Origin: Alphaproteobacteria bacterium
GTDB taxonomy: Bacteria; Pseudomonadota; Alphaproteobacteria; UBA828
Direction of reading: 5' to 3'
DNA: 5,942 nucleotides
NCBI GenBank assembly: GCA_029937205.1
Contig: JAPYQV010000059.1
Coordinates: forward strand, 1 to 5,942
Both the position numbers and the translations under genes were made by a program. Within the stretch, counting starts at the first letter, position 1. Each line of letters starts with the position of its first letter. Shown one piece after another: positions 1-5,214 of this stretch. Under the pieces are notes generated by a model. That model ran no database searches. It saw only the letters and a program-made list of their open reading frames with translations, and was not told where the DNA came from.

Positions 1-1115
1 GGATCGAGGGCCGCAGCTTTCCCGACCATAAGCCGCTGATCGATCTCGCCCAGGCCGAGCCGAACTATCCGCCGGCGCCCGCGCTGCTCGATCATTTGGC
101 TCGGGAGATCCACCGTCCTGAGCTATCGCGCTATACCGATATTCGCGGCACGCCGGAACTCCGCGCCGCATTTGCCGATCATCTCAGCAATTTTTACGGC
201 ACCGACGTATCGGCGGCGGCAATCAGCATCACGGCGGGCTGTAATCAGGCTTTTTGCCTGGCACTAATGGCTTTGGCGGGCGTCGGCGATGAAGTCATCT
301 TACCGGCGCCGTATTATTTCAATCACGATATGTGGCTCAAGATGCTCGGCGCCAAGGCCGTGCCGCTCACGTTCCAGGCGGCGCAAGGTGGCGTGCCGGA
401 TGTTGACGAGGCGGCGGAGAAAATTACCGGACAGACACGCGCCATCATTCTGGTGAGCCCCAACAACCCGACCGGCGCGATATATCCGCCCGAGGTGATT
501 GGGCAATTTTTCGATCTTGCGCGCGCCCGCGGCATCGCTCTGGTGCTCGATGAAACCTACAAGGATTTCCTGCCCGATGACGGCGCGCCCCACCGCCTTC
601 TCCAGGAGCCGGACTGGCCAGGGGTGTTGATTCAGCTGTTCAGCTTTTCCAAGGCCTATGCCCTGACCGGGCACCGGGTCGGCGGCTTGGTCGCCGGACC
701 GGCGGTCACGGCGGAACTCACCAAGGGCATGGATTGCGCCGCGATCTGTGCACCGGCGCTGGGCCAGGCGGCAGCGCTGTTTGGTTTGCAGAAATTGGAT
801 CGCTGGAAAGAGGAAAAGCGCCAACTCAGCCTGACCCGCTTGGCGGCTTTGCGCCGGGCATTGGCGCGTAACGATCTCGAATATGAGCTGGTCAGCGCCG
901 GCGCATTTTTTGCCTATATGCGTCATCCTCACTCGGGCAAGGGCGCGGTCGACGTGGCGCGGCGTTTGGCCGATGAACAGAACATGCTGTGCCTCCCCGG
1001 CGCTTTTTTTGGTCCCGGACAGGATGCCTATCTGCGCTTTTCGTTCGCCAATGTGGAAGCCGATAGGATGGACGAGATTGCCAGGCGTCTGGCGGATAGC
1101 CAGGCAGACTTCTAG
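1..1115 (+). CDS. PLP-dependent class I/II aminotransferase, 5' truncated by window edge
   Basis: This is a fold-type I aminotransferase (AspB-like, COG0436 type) that transfers an amino group between an amino acid and a 2-oxo acid in the cytoplasm. The frame is open from base 3, so about 370 residues are visible. The motif IDLAQAEPNYPP near the visible N-terminus is typical of the family and lies upstream of the TTG at 96, so that TTG is not the true start. Counting from the TTG codon, NNPTG (123-127) supplies the PLP-contacting Asn. DETY (152-155) supplies the Asp that pairs with the PLP nitrogen and a Tyr. SFSK carries the Schiff-base Lys186 (codon 651-653), HR at 193-194 is the phosphate-binding Arg, and LRFSF (Arg314) is the usual substrate-carboxylate Arg. 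Substrate specificity cannot be read from the sequence. It ends convergently with the lysR gene, sharing the CTAG stop at 1112-1115, so no terminator fits between them. Confidence 0.93.
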   Translation, partial: IEGRSFPDHKPLIDLAQAEPNYPPAPALLDHLAREIHRPELSRYTDIRGTPELRAAFADHLSNFYGTDVSAAAISITAGCNQAFCLALMALAGVGDEVILPAPYYFNHDMWLKMLGAKAVPLTFQAAQGGVPDVDEAAEKITGQTRAIILVSPNNPTGAIYPPEVIGQFFDLARARGIALVLDETYKDFLPDDGAPHRLLQEPDWPGVLIQLFSFSKAYALTGHRVGGLVAGPAVTAELTKGMDCAAICAPALGQAAALFGLQKLDRWKEEKRQLSLTRLAALRRALARNDLEYELVSAGAFFAYMRHPHSGKGAVDVARRLADEQNMLCLPGAFFGPGQDAYLRFSFANVEADRMDEIARRLADSQADF

Positions 1116-2023
1116 ACCCAGGCGCAGTCCCAATAGGGTTGATCGCCGAAGCGGTCGGCGAAGAAATCGATAAACACCCGGACTTTGAGCGGGAGATGGC
1201 GGCTATGCGGATAGATGGCGTGAATGCCATAGGGTTCGGGCTCGAAATCGGCGAGGATGCGGTGCAAGTTTCCGGCCGCCAATTCGGCGCCGCAAATAAA
1301 CGTCGGGGCCGTGGCGATACCGAGACCAGCCAGCACCGCATCCAGGATCACATCGCTATTATTTGTCTGCAAAGAGCCCGAGACCGACACGGCGAGCGGC
1401 TGCCCGTCGAGCTGAAACTGCCAAGCGCCCGGGCTCGGCAAATAGGCGTACGTGAGGCAATTGTGGCTTGCCAACGCTTTTGGCTGCGCCGGTGTGCCAT
1501 GGCGCTCGAGATAGGCAGGCGCGGCCACCGCAACCAGTCGATTGGGCGCCAGGCGCCGTGCGATCAGCGATGAATCATCGAGCGCGCCGCTCCGCACCGC
1601 TACGTCGTAGCCTTCCTTGATGAGATCCACCCGGCGGTCGAGGAAATCGATATCCAGCTTTAGCTCAGGATACATCACCATAAATTCCGGCAGCGCCGGA
1701 CCGAGATGACGCAGCCCGAAGCTGAGCGGCGCATTGACCCTGAGCGTGCCGCGCGGCGATTCTTGCAGGCGGTTTATCGCTTGCTCGGCGGCTTCCGCTT
1801 CCTCGACAATTCGGCTGCAGCGCAGGTGAAAGTCATGCCCCACTTCCGTCAGACTGAGCCGCCGGGTGGTGCGGTTGATGAGCCGCGCACCGAGGCGCTC
1901 CTCCAGGCGGGTCACGCTCTTGCTGACGGAAGATTTCGACATGCCGAGACGTTTGGCTGCCTGGGTGAAACTTTGAGCGTCCGCCACGGCGGCAAAGACG
2001 GACATGCCGGAGAGTGGGTCCAT
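1112..2023 (-). CDS. LysR-family transcriptional regulator, CrgA-like
   Basis: A complete LysR-type regulator of 303 residues, the usual family length. The N-terminal winged helix-turn-helix covers about residues 1-62, with the recognition region QAAKRLGMSKSSVSKSVTRL (21-40) followed by RTTRRLSLTEVG (51-62). A linker helix follows, then a periplasmic-binding-protein-like effector domain from about residue 90. RGTLRVNAPLSFG and the DLIKEGYDVAVR / DSSLIARRLAP region are typical of the CrgA-like subgroup, which includes regulators of aromatic or quinone responses such as E. coli YhaJ and AaeR. The start at 2023 gives the normal family N-terminus (MDPLSGMSVFAAVADAQSFT); no Shine-Dalgarno site precedes it, but a TATAAT does. 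It is divergent from wrbA across a 120-base AT-rich region, so it probably controls wrbA-pirin-yqjG and itself. The effector is unknown; a quinone or aromatic electrophile is inferred from context. Confidence 0.95.
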   Translation of the reverse strand: MDPLSGMSVFAAVADAQSFTQAAKRLGMSKSSVSKSVTRLEERLGARLINRTTRRLSLTEVGHDFHLRCSRIVEEAEAAEQAINRLQESPRGTLRVNAPLSFGLRHLGPALPEFMVMYPELKLDIDFLDRRVDLIKEGYDVAVRSGALDDSSLIARRLAPNRLVAVAAPAYLERHGTPAQPKALASHNCLTYAYLPSPGAWQFQLDGQPLAVSVSGSLQTNNSDVILDAVLAGLGIATAPTFICGAELAAGNLHRILADFEPEPYGIHAIYPHSRHLPLKVRVFIDFFADRFGDQPYWDCAWV

Positions 2024-2030
2024 ATGTGGT

Positions 2031-2060
2031 ATTATAGCTAAAAAAGAAACAATATTGTGA
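2031..2060 (-). promoter_or_regulatory. Candidate lysR promoter (perfect TATAAT -10), possibly leaderless
   Basis: On the minus strand TATAAT occupies 2036 to 2031, exactly seven bases before the A of the lysR ATG at 2023. With the usual spacing, transcription would start at or next to that A. The best -35 is TTCACA at about 2061-2056 with a long 19-base spacer, so the -35 is weak. No Shine-Dalgarno sequence lies between this -10 and the ATG. The ACAATATTGT palindrome overlaps the -35 region, which would suit autoregulation. Confidence 0.45.
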
Positions 2061-2099
2061 AATATATCGGTATTTAAATAAATATCGAAACACTTATAT

Positions 2100-2135
2100 C
2101 TCCTCTATCAAAATTTGCACGATGCCACAGAGGAG
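2100..2135 (+). promoter_or_regulatory. wrbA ribosome binding site inside a potential hairpin
   Basis: AGGAG at 2131-2135 is the wrbA Shine-Dalgarno site, eight bases before the ATG at 2144. It forms part of AGAGGAG (2129-2135), which is the exact reverse complement of CTCCTCT at 2100-2106. The resulting 7-bp stem with a 22-base loop would cover the Shine-Dalgarno site if the transcript begins at or before about 2100. The Shine-Dalgarno assignment is firm; the hairpin's role is inference. Confidence 0.5.
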
Positions 2136-2143
2136 CAGGCCAG

Positions 2144-2746
2144 ATGACAAAAATTCTCGTGCTTTATTACAGCAGTTACGGACATGTGGAGACCATGGCG
2201 CGGGCCGTTGCCGAGGGCGCGCGCTCACTCGATTCGGTGACGGTGGATGTGAAACGGGTGGCGGAGCTGGTCCCCGAAAATGTCGCGCGCGAAGGCGGCA
2301 TGAAGTTCGATCAAGACGCACCTTTCGCCGAGCCCGGCGAATTGGGCGATTATGACGGGATAATTTTTGGCACGCCGACGCGGTTTGGCAATATGGCGGC
2401 GCAAATGCGGAATTTCCTCGACCAAACCGGCGGCCTATGGGCGAAGGGCGCGTTGATCGGCAAGGTGGGTAGCGTTTTCACCTCGACCGGAAGTCAGCAT
2501 GGCGGCCAGGAGAGCACTATTCTCTCCTTTCATAACACCCTGTTGCATCTCGGCATGGTGATTGTCGGCTTGCCCTATTCGGCGACGGATCAGACCCGTA
2601 CCGACGAGCTAATTGGTGGCTCGCCCTACGGCGCGGCGACGATCGCCGGCGCTGACGGCTCGCGTCAACCGAGCGACATCGAACTTGGCTTGGCCCGTTT
2701 TCAGGGCCGCCACGCCGCGGAGATAGCGCATAAACTGGCGGCTTGA
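2144..2746 (+). CDS. wrbA: NAD(P)H:quinone oxidoreductase, WrbA type
   Basis: A 200-residue flavodoxin-like FMN enzyme that reduces quinones to hydroquinones by two electrons using NAD(P)H, avoiding semiquinone radicals. Family members are cytosolic and tetrameric. It aligns almost end to end with E. coli WrbA from memory (198 residues). The FMN phosphate loop is SSYGHV (10-15) after the hydrophobic strand [17 protein letters not shown] (75-84), FLDQTGGLW (91-99), the flavin-site [10 protein letters not shown] (114-123), and [18 protein letters not shown] (158-177) are all WrbA hallmarks. The protein has no cysteine, which may help an enzyme exposed to thiol-reactive quinones. The start is supported by AGGAG eight bases upstream. 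It is first in a probable operon with the pirin gene (34-base gap) and the glutathionyl-hydroquinone reductase gene, divergent from lysR. Confidence 0.97.
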   Translation: MTKILVLYYSSYGHVETMARAVAEGARSLDSVTVDVKRVAELVPENVAREGGMKFDQDAPFAEPGELGDYDGIIFGTPTRFGNMAAQMRNFLDQTGGLWAKGALIGKVGSVFTSTGSQHGGQESTILSFHNTLLHLGMVIVGLPYSATDQTRTDELIGGSPYGAATIAGADGSRQPSDIELGLARFQGRHAAEIAHKLAA

Positions 2747-2768
2747 TACAGTTGACCTCGGAATGAAC

Positions 2769-2772
2769 GGAG
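2769..2772 (+). promoter_or_regulatory. Shine-Dalgarno site that selects the pirin start
   Basis: GGAG here lies eight bases before ATG 2781. The in-frame ATG at 2763 has only a poor purine match (CGGA) directly before it. This favours 2781 as the translation start. Confidence 0.6.
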
Positions 2773-2780
2773 CGGATGCG

Positions 2781-3629
2781 ATGAAATTGCGCAGCGTAAA
2801 AAATCTTGTGCCGGCGGTTGCCACCAGCGATGGGGCGGGGGTGAAATTGAACCGCACCATCGGCGGGCCGGTGCTGGATAATCTCGATCCCTTTCTGCTG
2901 CTCGATGAATTCGGCTCGGAAGAGGGGGCGGATTATATCGGCGGCTTCCCGGATCACCCGCATCGCGGTTTCGAAACCGTCACCTATATGTTGAACGGCC
3001 TGATGCGCCATGAAGACAGCACCGGTGCCAGCGGCACCCTCGGCCCTGGCAGCATCCAGTGGATGACAGCCGGGCGCGGCATCGTGCATTCCGAAATGCC
3101 GGAGCAGGAAGAGGGGCTGATGCGCGGCTTTCAGCTCTGGGTAAATTTGCCAGCGGCGGAAAAAATGTGCGCGCCGCGCTACCAGAATATAGAGCCGGGA
3201 GATATCCCGGAAGTGATGAGCGAAGACGGTGTGCGCATCCGGGTGATTGCCGGCGAGGTCGATGGCACCCGGGGCGCGGTAAGCGGCATCGCGGTGGAGC
3301 CGACCTATCTTGATATCACCCTGCCCGAGGGTGGCGAGCACATTCAGCCCTTGGCAAGCGGCCATGCAGCGTTCTGCTACGTGTTTGAAGGCGAGATTTC
3401 AATCATCGCTTCAGATGAGGGTGCGGTGGTCGAGGTGCCGCATCACACCCTTGCCATTCTGAGTGATGGCGAGGGTGTGCACATGCGCGCTGGCGCGAAA
3501 GGCGGCCAAGCATTGCTGATCGCCGGCAAGCCTTTAAACGAACCGGTCGTGCGCTACGGCCCCTTCGTCATGAATTCTCGCGAGGAGATCGAACAAGCCA
3601 TTCACGACTACCGTGCCGGGCTATTTTAG
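2781..3629 (+). CDS. Pirin family protein (iron-binding bicupin, putative quercetin 2,3-dioxygenase)
   Basis: A 282-residue pirin with two cupin barrels. Counting from 2781, the four metal ligands known from human pirin and E. coli YhhW are all present: His59 and His61 in PDHPHRGFETVTYM, and His103 and Glu105 in GRGIVHSEMPEQE. The N-terminal cupin covers about residues 20-120. The Pirin_C domain ends with the typical GKPLNEPVVRYGPFVMNSREEIEQAIHDYRAGLF segment. Family members bind Fe(II), and some cleave quercetin with dioxygen; the natural substrate here is unknown. An alternative start at 2763 would add six residues (MNGADA) but has a poor ribosome binding site, and the chosen start matches the usual pirin N-terminus. 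It lies 34 bases after wrbA and 13 before the GST gene, so co-transcription is likely. The neighbours suggest a role in handling quinones or other oxidised aromatics. Confidence 0.95.
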   Translation: MKLRSVKNLVPAVATSDGAGVKLNRTIGGPVLDNLDPFLLLDEFGSEEGADYIGGFPDHPHRGFETVTYMLNGLMRHEDSTGASGTLGPGSIQWMTAGRGIVHSEMPEQEEGLMRGFQLWVNLPAAEKMCAPRYQNIEPGDIPEVMSEDGVRIRVIAGEVDGTRGAVSGIAVEPTYLDITLPEGGEHIQPLASGHAAFCYVFEGEISIIASDEGAVVEVPHHTLAILSDGEGVHMRAGAKGGQALLIAGKPLNEPVVRYGPFVMNSREEIEQAIHDYRAGLF

Positions 3630-3632
3630 GAG
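3628..3632 (+). promoter_or_regulatory. Shine-Dalgarno of the GST gene overlapping the pirin stop codon
   Basis: AGGAG shares its first two bases with the pirin TAG stop (3627-3629) and lies ten bases before ATG 3643. Ribosomes ending pirin would therefore sit on the next ribosome binding site, which points to translational coupling. Confidence 0.6.
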
Positions 3633-3642
3633 CGTTTGAATT

Positions 3643-4659
3643 ATGGGAATGATGATCGAAGGCGTCTGGCATGTGGAGGAGCCGGCAAGCGGATCCGCCG
3701 ATGACGGCAAATACCGCCGCACCGTGTCCAGCTTCCGCAATTGGATCACACCGGACGGCGCGCCCGGCGGCGAGGATTGTGCTGGTGACTTCCAAGCGGA
3801 GGCCGGGCGCTATCACCTTTATGTTGCCTTGGGCTGCCCGTGGGCGCACCGCACCATGATCGTGCGCGCCCTGAAAGGCCTGGAGGATTTGATTTCACTC
3901 GACGTGGTATTGCCGAAGCGCAGCGCGGAAGGCTGGGTGTTCGAACCAAAGCCTGGAGCAAACAGCGATTCGCTCCTTGGCCGTCAGGCATTGCATGAAA
4001 TTTACGCGGCTGCGGATGCGGCATTTTCGGGTCGCGTGACGGTGCCGGTATTGTGGGACAAGAAGCGCCAAACAATCGTCAACAATGAATCCTCCGAGAT
4101 CATCCGCATGCTGAACAGCGCTTTCGACGATGTCGGTGCGCGTGGCCCGGATCTATACCCAGAGGGTTTGCGCGCTGACATCGACGCCGTCAACGCCGAG
4201 ACCTATCGGAGCGTCAACAATGGCGTCTACCGGACTGGCTTCGCGCGCAGCCAGGCAGCCTATGAAGAAGCGTTTGATGAATTGTTCAGGGCGTTGGATA
4301 AGTTGGAGGCGCGCCTCGCGACCCGGCGTTACCTTTGCGGCGATAGTCCAAGCGAGGCGGATTGGCGCCTCTTTCCCACGCTGATGCGTTTCGACGTGGC
4401 CTATTTCGGTGCGTTTAAATGCAACCTTAGGCGCATTCAGGATTATCCCAATTTGTGGGGCTATGTACGTGACCTCTATCAAATGCCTGGCATCGCGCCG
4501 ACCTGTGATCTGGACACCTACAAGCAAGGCTATTACTCGATCAGCGAATTGCGCAATCCATTGGGTATCGTTCCCAAGGGACCGGCGATCGATTTCACCA
4601 CATCGCATGGCCGAGAACGACTGAATGGCTCAGCTGGGCAAAATGCTGCAGCGTCTTGA
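3643..4659 (+). CDS. yqjG: S-glutathionyl-(hydro)quinone reductase, xi-class GST (YqjG/ECM4 family)
   Basis: A 338-residue enzyme of the xi class of glutathione transferases, close in length to E. coli YqjG (328). Family members use a catalytic cysteine to reduce glutathionyl-hydroquinones back to hydroquinones, releasing glutathione disulfide. The diagnostic motif is LGCPWAHR with the nucleophile Cys65. Trp98 (EGWVF), the cis-Pro loop VTVPVLW (132-138) and NNESSEII (147-154, with Glu149-Ser150) form the glutathione site. Tyr196 (NNGVYRTGF) and the YKQGYYSI tyrosines (297-298) match the substrate-site tyrosines of the family. The C-terminal all-alpha domain covers about residues 165-310. The last 18 or so residues after FTTSHGRERL look like a non-conserved Gly/Ala/Ser tail. 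Its Shine-Dalgarno site overlaps the pirin stop. As third gene after wrbA and pirin, it would rescue glutathione adducts of quinones that escape WrbA. The exact substrate is inferred from the family. Confidence 0.95.
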   Translation: MGMMIEGVWHVEEPASGSADDGKYRRTVSSFRNWITPDGAPGGEDCAGDFQAEAGRYHLYVALGCPWAHRTMIVRALKGLEDLISLDVVLPKRSAEGWVFEPKPGANSDSLLGRQALHEIYAAADAAFSGRVTVPVLWDKKRQTIVNNESSEIIRMLNSAFDDVGARGPDLYPEGLRADIDAVNAETYRSVNNGVYRTGFARSQAAYEEAFDELFRALDKLEARLATRRYLCGDSPSEADWRLFPTLMRFDVAYFGAFKCNLRRIQDYPNLWGYVRDLYQMPGIAPTCDLDTYKQGYYSISELRNPLGIVPKGPAIDFTTSHGRERLNGSAGQNAAAS

Positions 4660-4665
4660 ATTTTA

Positions 4666-4735
4666 GCCAATTCACGATCTTATTCTCCCGTAGATCACAA
4701 TTGGCGTCACATAGAACCAATTGCATAATAATTGG
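4666..4735. repeat. Cluster of four alternating CCAATT/AATTGG inverted elements
   Basis: CCAATT at 4667-4672, AATTGG at 4699-4704, CCAATT at 4717-4722 and AATTGG at 4730-4735 alternate in orientation between the GST and EF-hand genes. The first pair forms an interrupted hairpin, GCCAATT (4666-4672) with AATTGGC (4699-4705) plus an inner GATCT (4676-4680) with AGATC (4692-4696), closed by an 11-base loop. The third and fourth pair across seven bases. The middle two can also pair, CAATTGG (4698-4704) with CCAATTG (4717-4723), which would exclude both other hairpins. No U-tract follows the first hairpin on either strand, so it is not a standard intrinsic terminator. Confidence 0.6.
4701..4729 (+). 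promoter_or_regulatory. Candidate promoter for the EF-hand / oxidoreductase unit
   Basis: TTGGCG (4701-4706, 4 of 6 to the -35 consensus) and CATAAT (4724-4729, 5 of 6 to the -10 consensus) are separated by exactly 17 bases. A start near 4736 would give a short leader of about 20 bases before ATG 4757, including its Shine-Dalgarno site. The CCAATT elements overlap both boxes, so a protein binding them could control this promoter. Predicted from sequence only. Confidence 0.4.
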
Positions 4736-4743
4736 GGAGAATC

Positions 4744-4750
4744 GGAGGTG
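4744..4750 (+). promoter_or_regulatory. Strong Shine-Dalgarno that sets the EF-hand gene start
   Basis: GGAGGTG six bases before ATG 4757 is the best ribosome binding site in the window. It rules against the longer reading from TTG 4721, whose first codons overlap the promoter and the Shine-Dalgarno site itself. Confidence 0.8.
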
Positions 4751-4756
4751 AAAAAC

Positions 4757-5209
4757 ATGCAGCCAAAGAAAATAATACTGTACCCGCTCATGGCGGCGCT
4801 CATGCTGGGGGCCTGGGCCATGGTGCCCAATTCTGTCCAGCAGGCTGCTGCGCAGGTGACGGAAGAAGACGAGGAACGCTTTCGCGGGCGTTTCGCGCGG
4901 ATCGACACAAATGCCAACAGTGTCACGACTCGCTCCGAATACACCATTTATCGCGTGTCGACGTTCAACCGGATGGATACCAATGCGAACGGTGTCCTCG
5001 ACCTGCCTGAATTTCGCGACCAGGGGCGCAAGCCTTCGGAGCGCCGTGCGGCGCGCCGGACAAAATCATTCGAGCGCATTGACCAGAACGGCAGTGGCGG
5101 GGTCGAGCGCGAGGAGTGGGACGGCTATGCCGATCGTCGCTTCGTGCGGATGGATGCGGATAAAGACAATGAAGTGAGCTTCGTCGAATTCGTCGCCTAT
5201 GTGAAATAG
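4757..5209 (+). CDS. Secreted or periplasmic EF-hand calcium-binding protein
   Basis: A 150-residue protein with an N-terminal signal peptide: MQPKK charged region, hydrophobic core at about residues 6-23, and likely cleavage after the alanines near residues 30-32 (SVQQAAAQ). There is no lipobox cysteine, so it should be released to the periplasm or beyond. Four EF-hand loops follow. Loop 1 at 50-61 (DTNANSVTTRSE) is degenerate, with Ser for Gly at loop position 6 and Thr at position 8. Loop 2 at 74-85 (DTNANGVLDLPE), loop 3 at 109-120 (DQNGSGGVEREE) and loop 4 at 133-144 (DADKDNEVSFVE) keep the acidic ligands and Glu12. It probably binds calcium, as a sensor or buffer; no enzymatic domain is visible. 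It lies 97 bases after the GST gene with its own possible promoter, and five bases before the oxidoreductase gene. Its biological role is unknown. Confidence 0.88.
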   Translation: MQPKKIILYPLMAALMLGAWAMVPNSVQQAAAQVTEEDEERFRGRFARIDTNANSVTTRSEYTIYRVSTFNRMDTNANGVLDLPEFRDQGRKPSERRAARRTKSFERIDQNGSGGVEREEWDGYADRRFVRMDADKDNEVSFVEFVAYVK

Positions 5210-5214
5210 GCGGT

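Larger units (their letters stand above)
2024..2143. promoter_or_regulatory. AT-rich divergent lysR/wrbA control region
   Basis: This 120-base gap separates lysR from wrbA and should hold both promoters and the LysR operator. GC is about 22% over 2031-2110 (18 G/C in 80), far below the flanking genes. Two perfect 10-base palindromes lie here: ACAATATTGT at 2049-2058 and TATTTAAATA at 2071-2080. ATATCG occurs twice in direct orientation at 2064-2069 and 2082-2087, 18 bases apart. These are candidate operator half-sites, but I could not assign a single convincing T-N11-A LysR box. A weak -10 for wrbA is TATATC at 2095-2100, with no good -35, which would suit an activator-dependent promoter. Confidence 0.6.

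Noticed and set aside
96..98. TTG as the aminotransferase start
   Set aside because: The 31 codons before it stay open and encode the conserved IDLAQAEPNYPP segment, so the gene begins outside the window.
300..1133. Long minus-strand open frame (277 codons) opposite the aminotransferase
   Set aside because: It lies antisense to a gene with all PLP motifs and has no recognisable domain; its openness follows from the GC-rich codon use of the real gene.
2517..3365. Long minus-strand open frame (282 codons) spanning the wrbA end and the pirin gene
   Set aside because: It crosses two firmly identified genes on the other strand, and its translation shows no family motif.
4153..4608. Minus-strand open frame (151 codons) opposite the GST C-terminal domain
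   Set aside because: Antisense shadow of a well-conserved domain, with no ribosome binding site or motif of its own seen.
4666..4705. Intrinsic terminator after the GST gene
   Set aside because: The stem is AT-rich and interrupted, and no U-tract follows on either strand. It is reported as a repeat structure instead.
4721..4723. TTG as the EF-hand gene start
   Set aside because: It would place the promoter -10 and the strong Shine-Dalgarno inside the coding region and put a polar stretch before the signal peptide; ATG 4757 fits better.
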